Positions 1 through 5,363 of a stretch of DNA of 14,279 bases are shown in pieces (position 1 is the first letter of the stretch; the number at the start of each line of letters is the position of its first letter). Where the stretch lies: assembly GCA_002329645.1 (NCBI GenBank), contig DCTS01000022.1, positions 90,287 through 104,565 of the forward strand, written 5' to 3'. A model generated the notes under the pieces. It made no database searches. It was given only the letters and a program-made list of their open reading frames with translations, and was not told the origin of the DNA. Origin of the DNA: Lachnoclostridium sp. UBA1434. Its GTDB lineage: Bacteria; Bacillota; Clostridia; Lachnospirales; Lachnospiraceae. The position numbers were made by a program, and so were the translations under genes.

Positions 1-1
1 A

Positions 2-74
2 ACACATTGAACACAGTAAGACACATTAAACTTATTAAACACATTGTGTAAATTAAGCACATTGCATAATGTAC
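2..74. repeat. Degenerate 18-bp tandem repeats upstream of purC
   Basis: The heptamer ACACATT occurs at 2-8, 21-27 and 39-45, with variants ACACAGT at 11-17 and GCACATT at 57-63. The units at 21-38 (ACACATTAAACTTATTAA), 39-56 (ACACATTGTGTAAATTAA) and 57-74 (GCACATTGCATAATGTAC) are in 18-bp register. The first two agree at 12 of 18 positions. Another ACACATT is at 103-109. The second unit contains the short dyad ACACA-T-TGTGT at 39-49. The array may begin before the window. It could be a set of operator sites for purC or simple repeat decay; the sequence does not decide. Confidence 0.55.
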
Positions 75-99
75 TTCATTTATAAGGCATGAAGTACAT
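69..99. repeat. Perfect 11-bp inverted repeat in the purC upstream region
   Basis: ATGTACTTCAT (69-79) and ATGAAGTACAT (89-99) are exact reverse complements separated by 9 nt. No T-tract follows, so it is not an intrinsic terminator. It lies 32 nt before the purC start and just after a weak -10-like CATAAT (65-70; possible -35 TTGTGT at 44-49 with a short 15-nt spacer). It is therefore positioned either as a DNA operator or as a 5'-leader hairpin. Neither a guanine riboswitch core nor a CGAA/TTCG PurBox pair is visible nearby. Confidence 0.7.
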
Positions 100-131
100 A
101 TCACACATTTATGCTAAGATAGGAGAATATT

Positions 132-839
132 ATGAAGAAGCTGGATATGCTCTATGAGGGAAAAGCTAAGAAGGTATACCTGACCGACAAGGAGGACATA
201 TATATTGTTGATTATAAGGATGATGCAACTGCATTTAACGGGCTGAAAAAAGGTACTATAGCCGGTAAGGGCGTCATAAATAATAAAATGTCCAACCACT
301 TGTTCAGGATTTTGGAAGCCGAAGGGGTTCCGACTCATTATGTCGAGGAATTGAGCGACAGGGAAACAGCTGTTAAGAAGGTTAAGATAGTGCCCCTTGA
401 GGTAATAATCCGCAATTATTCGGCAGGGAGCTTTGCAAAAAGGCTGGGTATAGAGGAAGGCAGGAAGCTTCTTTCACCTACACTTGAATTTTCATATAAG
501 AATGACGAGCTTGGAGATCCCATGATTAATGATTATTATGCAATTGCAATCGGTATTGCCACCAGAGAGGATATCGACCGTATAACCGAGCTTGCTTTCA
601 AGGTAAATTCTATACTATCAGCGTATTTTAAGGATTTGGGAATTGAGCTTATCGATTTTAAGCTTGAATTCGGAAGATATAAGGACAGCATAATACTGGC
701 CGACGAGATATCGCCTGACACCTGCAGGCTATGGGATGCAGCCACCCACGACAAGCTGGATAAGGATCGCTTCCGCCGTGATATGGGCGGTGTGGAGGAA
801 GCCTACATGGAAGTTGCAAGAAGACTGGGGATTATATAG
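132..839 (+). CDS. purC: Phosphoribosylaminoimidazole-succinocarboxamide synthase (SAICAR synthetase)
   Basis: This cytosolic enzyme joins CAIR and aspartate with ATP to make SAICAR, a late step of de novo IMP synthesis. The 235-aa product is full length for the bacterial family. The N-terminal nucleotide-binding stretch LYEGKAKKVY is at about residues 7-16. The first family signature is at about 88-104 (PLEVIIRNYSAGSFAKR). The second region, LIDFKLEFG, is at about 173-181, followed by LADEISPDTCRLWD at 189-202, which contains the conserved acidic and substrate-binding residues. The ATG at 132 is preceded by AGGAG at 121-125 with a 6-nt spacer. purB, whose substrate is the PurC product, follows after 173 bp. 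I see no truncation or missing key residue, so the assignment is firm. Confidence 0.97.
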   Translation: MKKLDMLYEGKAKKVYLTDKEDIYIVDYKDDATAFNGLKKGTIAGKGVINNKMSNHLFRILEAEGVPTHYVEELSDRETAVKKVKIVPLEVIIRNYSAGSFAKRLGIEEGRKLLSPTLEFSYKNDELGDPMINDYYAIAIGIATREDIDRITELAFKVNSILSAYFKDLGIELIDFKLEFGRYKDSIILADEISPDTCRLWDAATHDKLDKDRFRRDMGGVEEAYMEVARRLGII

Positions 840-847
840 TATTTAGC

Positions 848-941
848 CGGGACTGCCAAGCTGTTTATATATAAGCAGCTATACGTGTTGTTTTTACTAT
901 AAGATTAGTTTGCAGCACGCCCTGGGGGCAGTCCTGTTTTT
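848..941 (+). terminator. Structured terminator or attenuator between purC and purB
   Basis: CGGGACTGCC (848-857) pairs with GGCAGTCCTG (927-936), giving ten base pairs with one G-U, and is followed directly by TTTTT (937-941). The 69-nt interior holds a second hairpin, AGCTG (859-863) with CAGCT (876-880) around an A/T-rich loop. It also holds GCCC (919-922) with GGGC (926-929), which uses bases of the outer 3' arm and so competes with it. A simple reading is a purC terminator with an unusually large branched interior. The competing pairing also allows an attenuator controlling read-through into purB. Confidence 0.6.
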
Positions 942-951
942 ATTGAAGGCA

Positions 952-979
952 TTTACATGTATGCTCTGTACTATATAGA
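952..979 (+). promoter_or_regulatory. Probable purB promoter
   Basis: TTTACA (952-957) is a good -35 match and TATAGA (974-979) is a fair -10 match at a 16-nt spacing, just downstream of the purC terminator structure. A transcript from here would have a short leader before the purB ATG at 1013. This would let purB be transcribed independently of purC. The -10 is only 4 of 6 to consensus. Confidence 0.4.
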
Positions 980-1012
980 TAACAATAATAAAGGAGGAGC
1001 GGAATATAATCG

Positions 1013-2446
1013 ATGGACAAGGACATATATATGAGCCCGCTTTCGGAACGGTATGCGGGAAAGGATATGCAGTATCTTTTTTCACCGGAAAAGAAATTCA
1101 GGACCTGGAGAAGACTATGGGTAGCCCTGGCAGAGGCCGAGAAGGAGCTTGGGCTTGACATAACCGATGAGCAGATAGAGGAATTAAAAAAATATCAGGA
1201 TGAGATCAATTACGAGGATGCCAATGAAAGGGAAGCAAAGGTCCGGCATGATGTGATGGCCCATGTATATGCCTACGGCCTGCAGTGTCCAAAGGCCAGA
1301 GGCATCATACATCTTGGGGCAACCTCCTGCTATGTGGGAGATAATACGGATATAATCATAATGACGGAGGCCCTTAAGCTCATAAGGCGCAAGCTTGTAA
1401 ATGTGATGGCAAGGCTGGCTGATTTTGCATTAAAATACAGCGCCCTTCCCACACTGGCATTCACCCATTTCCAGCCCGCACAGCCGACCACCGTGGGCAA
1501 AAGAGCTGCCCTGTGGCTGCAGGAATTGAAGCTGGATTATGAAGATATCAATTATATTTTAGGCGGAATGAGGCTTCTTGGATGCAAGGGCACAACCGGA
1601 ACCCAGGCAAGCTTCATGGAGCTCTTTAACGGCAACCATGAAAAGGTAAAGCAGCTTGATGCCAAAATAGCACAAAAAATGGGATATGAGGGTTGCTATA
1701 TGGTATCAGGCCAGACCTACAGCAGAAAAATCGATACCAGAGTCATGAACGTACTTGCAGGGATAGCAGCCAGTGCCCATAAATTCTCGAATGACATACG
1801 GCTATTGCAGCATCTTAAGGAGATTGAGGAACCCTTTGAAAGTGAACAGATAGGCTCCTCTGCAATGGCATACAAGAGAAACCCCATGAGATGTGAAAGG
1901 ATGGCATCCCTTGCCAACTATGTGATATGCAATGCCGCTAATCCTGCAATAACCTCCGCCACCCAATGGTTTGAAAGGACCCTGGATGATTCGGCCAACA
2001 AGCGCATCAGCATTCCGGAGGCTTTTTTAGCAGTGGACGGGATCCTTCAGCTCTATATGAATGTTGCCGAGGGACTTAGGGTATATCCAAAGGTAATTGA
2101 AAAGCATCTAATAAGCGAGCTCCCCTTCATGGCTACGGAAAATATTATGATGGATGCAGTTAAGGCAGGAGGCGACAGGCAGGAAATCCACGAGAGGATC
2201 CGCAAGCTCTCAATGGAAGCCGCTATAAATGTCAAGGAAAAAGGGCTGGACAATAATCTCCTTGAGCTGATAGCAGGTGACAAGGCATTTGGCTTAAGTC
2301 AGAAGGAGCTTAAAGACTGCATGGATCCCTCCAGATATACCGGAAGAGCTAAGGAGCAGACGGAGGAATTTATCCGGGAGGAGATAAAGCCGATTCTTGA
2401 TGATAACAGTGAGCTGCTTGGATATACCCCCGAGGTCAGGGTGTGA
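1013..2446 (+). CDS. purB: Adenylosuccinate lyase
   Basis: PurB cleaves SAICAR to AICAR and, in AMP synthesis, adenylosuccinate to AMP, releasing fumarate each time. The 477-aa protein belongs to the longer, human ADSL-like branch of the fumarase/aspartase superfamily. Visible landmarks are RHDVMAHV at about 78-85, HLGATSCYVGDNTD at 100-113, the conserved His152 in FTHFQPAQPTTVGKR, and the superfamily signature GSSAMAYKRNP at 281-291, which carries the catalytic serine loop. The start is fixed by an in-frame TAA at 1007-1009 and by alignment of MDKDIYMSPLSERY with family N-termini as I recall them. The strong AGGAGG (992-997) sits 15 nt before this ATG, longer than usual. The ATG at 1031 would put the Shine-Dalgarno even further away. 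No T-tailed terminator follows; GTGTG-ACAG-CACAC (2441-2454) overlaps the stop codon but lacks a T-run. Confidence 0.97.
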   Translation: MDKDIYMSPLSERYAGKDMQYLFSPEKKFRTWRRLWVALAEAEKELGLDITDEQIEELKKYQDEINYEDANEREAKVRHDVMAHVYAYGLQCPKARGIIHLGATSCYVGDNTDIIIMTEALKLIRRKLVNVMARLADFALKYSALPTLAFTHFQPAQPTTVGKRAALWLQELKLDYEDINYILGGMRLLGCKGTTGTQASFMELFNGNHEKVKQLDAKIAQKMGYEGCYMVSGQTYSRKIDTRVMNVLAGIAASAHKFSNDIRLLQHLKEIEEPFESEQIGSSAMAYKRNPMRCERMASLANYVICNAANPAITSATQWFERTLDDSANKRISIPEAFLAVDGILQLYMNVAEGLRVYPKVIEKHLISELPFMATENIMMDAVKAGGDRQEIHERIRKLSMEAAINVKEKGLDNNLLELIAGDKAFGLSQKELKDCMDPSRYTGRAKEQTEEFIREEIKPILDDNSELLGYTPEVRV

Positions 2447-2470
2447 CAGCACACTACAGAGTATAACGGT

Positions 2471-2540
2471 ACATTAGCTTACATGGTATGACATAGCTGA
2501 GCAATATGGATTAGAACATTATAATACATGGTATGATATA
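2471..2540. repeat. 25-bp imperfect direct repeat upstream of the lysR-type gene
   Basis: Positions 2471-2495 and 2516-2540 match at 21 of 25 bases, 45 bp apart start to start. The core TACATGGTATGAYATA (2480-2495 and 2525-2540) has a single C/T difference. A shorter repeat, GTGTGACAG, occurs at 2441-2449 and 2555-2563. The repeat lies upstream of the probable lysR promoter, so it could be a pair of regulator sites. A local duplication without function is the alternative. Confidence 0.6.
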
Positions 2541-2567
2541 ATCTGCATTTCACAGTGTGACAGTGCA

Positions 2568-2596
2568 TTGCATGAAAAAGCATATAGTGTTATAAT
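2568..2596 (+). promoter_or_regulatory. Probable sigma-A promoter for the lysR-dut pair
   Basis: TATAAT (2591-2596) matches the -10 consensus exactly and has an extended -10 TGT in front of it (2588-2590). TTGCAT (2568-2573) is a partial -35 at exactly 17 nt. Transcription would begin near 2603, about 33 nt before the lysR-type start codon. Confidence 0.6.
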
Positions 2597-2618
2597 TAAC
2601 GCATATTACTTTTGAATG

Positions 2619-2641
2619 ATGCATAAGGAGACGTTATGCAT
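2619..2641. promoter_or_regulatory. Palindrome over the lysR ribosome binding site and start codon
   Basis: ATGCATAA (2619-2626) and TTATGCAT (2634-2641) are perfect 8-bp inverted arms around GGAGACG. The Shine-Dalgarno AAGGAG (2625-2630) straddles the left arm and loop, and the ATG (2636-2638) is in the right arm. T2624 and A2636 bracket 11 nt, which is the T-N11-A geometry of LysR-family boxes. It could be an autoregulatory operator or an RNA hairpin hiding the start site. Confidence 0.5.
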
Positions 2642-3547
2642 ATTAATCTTGATTATTACAGGGTATTTTACCATGTGGCAAAGACCGGCAGCTTTACCCA
2701 GGCCGGAGATGAGCTGTGCATTTCTCAGCCTGCGGTAAGCCAGACAATCAAGCTGCTTGAGGATATCCTTGGCAGCAAGCTGTTCCTGCGCATACCCAAG
2801 GGGGTAAGGCTCACTCCCGAGGGTGAGGTGCTTTTTTCTTATATCCAAAGGGGATATGAATATATCATGCTGGGTGAAGAGCAGTTTAAGAAGATCATTG
2901 AGCTGGAAAACGGGGAAATCCGGATCGGAGCAAGCGACATGACCCTGCAGTTTTTTCTGCTCCCTTATCTTGAAAGATTCCATGAAAAATTTCCGGCCAT
3001 CAAGGTAAAGGTGACTAATGCTCCCACTCCGGTGACATTGGAATATTTGTATGCAGGAAAGATTGATTTCGGTGTTGTAAGTGAACCCTTCCAGGCAAGG
3101 CCTGAGATAGACTCGGTAAGGATAAGGCAGATACAGGATATATTCGTGGCAGGCAGCAGATTTGAAAGCCTGAAGGGAAGGAAGCTGGAATTTAGTGAGC
3201 TTGAGAAGCTTCCCATTATATGCCTTGAGAATAATACAAGTACGAGAAGATATATAGACGAATTCCTGAAGGATAATCAAGTGGTCATCCAGCCTGAATT
3301 TGAGCTGGCGATGAGTGATATAATAGTTGAATTTGCTGCAAGAAACCTTGGAGTCGGCTGTGTGGTCAGGGATTTTGCAGCGGAAGCAATTGAGAAGGGC
3401 TTATTATTTGAGCTTCAGTTTAAGAATGATATACCAAAGCGGCATTTTTGCATAATTACCGGACAGAACAATCCGATATCCACAGCTGCAAGGCAATTGC
3501 TTGATATGATGACGGGAGGAGCTTATGAAAAAAATAGCACAATTTGA
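2636..3547 (+). CDS. LysR-family transcriptional regulator
   Basis: The 303-aa protein has the standard LysR-type layout. The N-terminal winged helix-turn-helix is at about residues 1-60 (DYYRVFYHVAKTGSFTQAG, then SQPAVSQTIKLLEDILGSKLF and RLTPEGE). It is followed by a linker helix and a two-lobed periplasmic-binding-protein-like effector domain at about 90-295 (GEIRIGASD at its start, IDFGVVSE further on). It should be a cytoplasmic DNA-binding homotetramer responding to a small molecule, which the sequence does not identify. AAGGAG (2625-2630) lies 5 nt before the ATG and is embedded in a palindrome. The 3' end overlaps the downstream dUTPase gene by 23 nt, suggesting translational coupling. 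The divergent target common for this family is absent, since purB lies upstream on the same strand. Confidence 0.93.
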   Translation: MHINLDYYRVFYHVAKTGSFTQAGDELCISQPAVSQTIKLLEDILGSKLFLRIPKGVRLTPEGEVLFSYIQRGYEYIMLGEEQFKKIIELENGEIRIGASDMTLQFFLLPYLERFHEKFPAIKVKVTNAPTPVTLEYLYAGKIDFGVVSEPFQARPEIDSVRIRQIQDIFVAGSRFESLKGRKLEFSELEKLPIICLENNTSTRRYIDEFLKDNQVVIQPEFELAMSDIIVEFAARNLGVGCVVRDFAAEAIEKGLLFELQFKNDIPKRHFCIITGQNNPISTAARQLLDMMTGGAYEKNSTI

Positions 3548-4055
3548 GAAGGTAAGCTTAGATCAGTTCAGGGAAGGATGGCTCGATACATTTTATCCGG
3601 GCAGGCAGGCAGATGAAGCCCTGCTTTCCGAAATTGCAGGGATATATGAAAACATAAGGCTGCCGAGAAGAGCTACCAGGGGCTCGGCCGGGTATGATTT
3701 TTTCAGTCCGGCTGCCTTCACTCTTAAGCCCGGTCAAAGTATAAAAATCCCGACGGGTGTAAGAGTCAGAATAGACGAAGGCTGGGTGCTGCAGTGCTAT
3801 CCCAGGAGCGGCCTTGGATTCAAGTACCGCCTGCAGCTTGACAATACGGTTGGCATAATTGACAGCGATTACTACCAAGCTGCCAATGAAGGGCATATAT
3901 TCTGCAAGCTTACCAATGACAGCAGGGATGGCCGGACTGTCACCATAGAAGCCGGAACGGGATTTATGCAGGGCATTTTCACTGAATACGGAATTACCGT
4001 TGACGATGATTCCGACCGGATTAGAAGCGGCGGATTCGGCAGTACCGGTCAGTAA
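3525..4055 (+). CDS. dut: dUTP diphosphatase (dUTPase), trimeric type
   Basis: The enzyme hydrolyses dUTP to dUMP and pyrophosphate, keeping uracil out of DNA and feeding dTMP synthesis. All five motifs of the trimeric family are recognisable in 176 aa: I, SAGYD at 54-58; II, PRSGLG at 93-98; III, GIIDSDYY at 110-117 with the expected catalytic Asp113; IV, GTGFMQGIF at 144-152; V, RSGGFGSTG at 167-175. Motif IV has Met148 where Ala is usual, and motif V reads RSGGFGS rather than RGxGFGS; both look like tolerated variants. About 45 residues precede motif I, longer than minimal dUTPases. The start lies inside the 3' end of the lysR-type gene and has GGAGG (3515-3519) 5 nt upstream, so the two genes are probably co-translated. 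Confidence 0.92.
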   Translation: MKKIAQFEKVSLDQFREGWLDTFYPGRQADEALLSEIAGIYENIRLPRRATRGSAGYDFFSPAAFTLKPGQSIKIPTGVRVRIDEGWVLQCYPRSGLGFKYRLQLDNTVGIIDSDYYQAANEGHIFCKLTNDSRDGRTVTIEAGTGFMQGIFTEYGITVDDDSDRIRSGGFGSTGQ

Positions 4056-4097
4056 GACGTATTTATGTCAATACCCCTGTAATTCATATATTTATTG

Positions 4098-4137
4098 TAA
4101 GCATTTCCTTGCTTAAAGTATCATTTACTTATTTAAG
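4098..4137. other. Short hairpins between convergent genes
   Basis: TAAGCA (4098-4103) pairs with TGCTTA (4110-4115). An overlapping alternative, CTTAAAGTA (4112-4120), pairs with TAC plus TTTAAG (4126-4128 and 4132-4137) across a 3-nt bulge. Neither is GC-rich nor has a clear T-tail on either strand. They occupy the place where a bidirectional terminator would be expected, but the evidence is weak. Confidence 0.25.
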
Positions 4138-5225
4138 ATACCCAGCAAAACCTCCAGCAGTGCATCATTAAGCTCCTTGGTCATAAAGCAGAATCTTATA
4201 AACTTATTGTTTAAGAACGGGAAGGTGGAACAGTTCCGTATCATATAACCCCTTCTGATTGCGGCATCAAATAAATCCATGGATGTAACATCCTCCCGGA
4301 GTATTTTCACCAGAACAAAGTTGGCAGTGGGAGTAAAATATTTGATGCTTTTACAGTTGTCAAGCAGGGAGCATACACGGCGGCGTTCACTGGCTATAAG
4401 AGCCCTGGTCTCCTTAATATATTCCTCATCTGTGAACATGATTTCACCGGCTATTACCGCAAGGGAGTTAATGGTCCAGGGGTTTTTACGCTGATTCATC
4501 TCTTTAAGCAGATCCGAATTGCCGCACACAGCATATCCGAGCCGGAGTCCGGGAGCGGCAAAGAACTTGGACACCCCTCTCAGTATGATAAGATTATTGT
4601 AATAACCGGTTAGCGGTGATGCGGTTACTTTTGATATATCCTCGGTAAATTCCACATAGGTTTCGTCCACCATTACATATATACCCTTTTTTTTGCAGAT
4701 ATCCAGAATCTTTCGCATATCGTTTATGGTTATTGCGGAAGAGGTTGGATTGTTGGGATTGCAGATAACCAGAAGCTCAACATCCAGGGTAAGCTCCTTT
4801 TCCAGTGAAGCTATATCAAGCTGGAATGAGTTTTCCTCCTCAAGCCTGTAATACAGGGAGGAGCCTCCGCCAAGAGCCACCTCCCGTTCGTATTCGGAAT
4901 AGGTGGGTCCAATAATAAGGGCCTTCTTAGGATGCATGATTTGAATAAACAGGGATATAAGCTCCGTGGAACCATTGCCCACAATAATATCATTTATGTC
5001 GTTATGGACATAATCCGCAATGCATTTTCTTAAGGTGGTGTATTCCCTGTCGGGATAGCTCATAATTGCATCAACCCGCTTGGCAAGTGCGGTTCTTAAT
5101 CCGGGTGATATGCCGAGAGGATTTACATTTGCCGAGAAGCTCACTATATCCTCTTTTCTTATATTATATATTTTTTCAATTGTTTCAAGGTCGCTTCCGT
5201 GAAAATGGTCGGAATGCTTTATCAT
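4125..5225 (-). CDS. PLP-dependent aminotransferase, HisC/CobD-like (class I/II fold)
   Basis: This is a fold-type I PLP enzyme. From the start chosen here (366 aa), landmarks are FSANVNPLG at about 30-38, CNPNNPT at 155-161, VDETY at 186-190 with Asp187 for the PLP ring nitrogen, Lys220 in RGVSKFF as Schiff-base lysine, GLRLGY at 226-231, and Arg344 in FIRFCF as carboxylate-binding arginine. The HxGxD-like N-terminus and SANVNPLG resemble L-threonine-O-3-phosphate decarboxylase (CobD) and histidinol-phosphate aminotransferase. No cobalamin or histidine gene is nearby, so the substrate is open. I prefer the ATG at 5225 because AAAGGGG lies 8 nt upstream of it. The in-frame ATG at 5270 adds 15 residues with no Shine-Dalgarno. 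The gene is convergent with dut and divergent from the four-gene operon. Confidence 0.85.
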   Translation of the reverse strand: MIKHSDHFHGSDLETIEKIYNIRKEDIVSFSANVNPLGISPGLRTALAKRVDAIMSYPDREYTTLRKCIADYVHNDINDIIVGNGSTELISLFIQIMHPKKALIIGPTYSEYEREVALGGGSSLYYRLEEENSFQLDIASLEKELTLDVELLVICNPNNPTSSAITINDMRKILDICKKKGIYVMVDETYVEFTEDISKVTASPLTGYYNNLIILRGVSKFFAAPGLRLGYAVCGNSDLLKEMNQRKNPWTINSLAVIAGEIMFTDEEYIKETRALIASERRRVCSLLDNCKSIKYFTPTANFVLVKILREDVTSMDLFDAAIRRGYMIRNCSTFPFLNNKFIRFCFMTKELNDALLEVLLGILNK

Positions 5226-5304
5226 AACGGTATCCCCTTTCAAATCGGATGTGGCGGTAAAATTCGACATCTGCTGGATTTTTTATCAGGTATGCATTAT
5301 AATT

Positions 5305-5332
5305 ATTATAGCTGTTTTTTTAATATGTGCAA
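5305..5332 (-). promoter_or_regulatory. Probable promoter of the aminotransferase in the divergent spacer
   Basis: On the minus strand TTGCAC (5332-5327) and TATAAT (5310-5305) are 16 nt apart. On the plus strand a perfect TATAAT at 5298-5303 overlaps the same AT-rich patch, but its -35 (TGGATT, 5275-5280) is poor. The two opposed -10 elements suggest a shared divergent control region for the aminotransferase and the four-gene operon. Confidence 0.4.
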
Positions 5333-5363
5333 GCATGTAATATATTGCTTACCATGAGGTGAT

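Noticed and set aside
39..49. ACACA-T-TGTGT dyad as a separate operator
   Set aside because: It is only 5-bp arms and is explained as part of the ACACATT repeat series.
848..941. 6S RNA or known purine riboswitch between purC and purB
   Set aside because: The element is about 90 nt, too short for 6S RNA, and lacks the three-way junction core of the guanine/adenine riboswitch.
2441..2454. GTGTG-ACAG-CACAC hairpin as the purB terminator
   Set aside because: It has only 5 bp and no T-run follows.
2606..3280. 224-codon minus-strand open frame inside the lysR-type gene
   Set aside because: It is antisense to a gene with clear family motifs and shows no family resemblance or ribosome binding site.
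5226..5270. Upstream ATG at 5270 for the aminotransferase
   Set aside because: No ribosome binding site precedes it, while AAAGGGG precedes the ATG at 5225, where family-like sequence begins.
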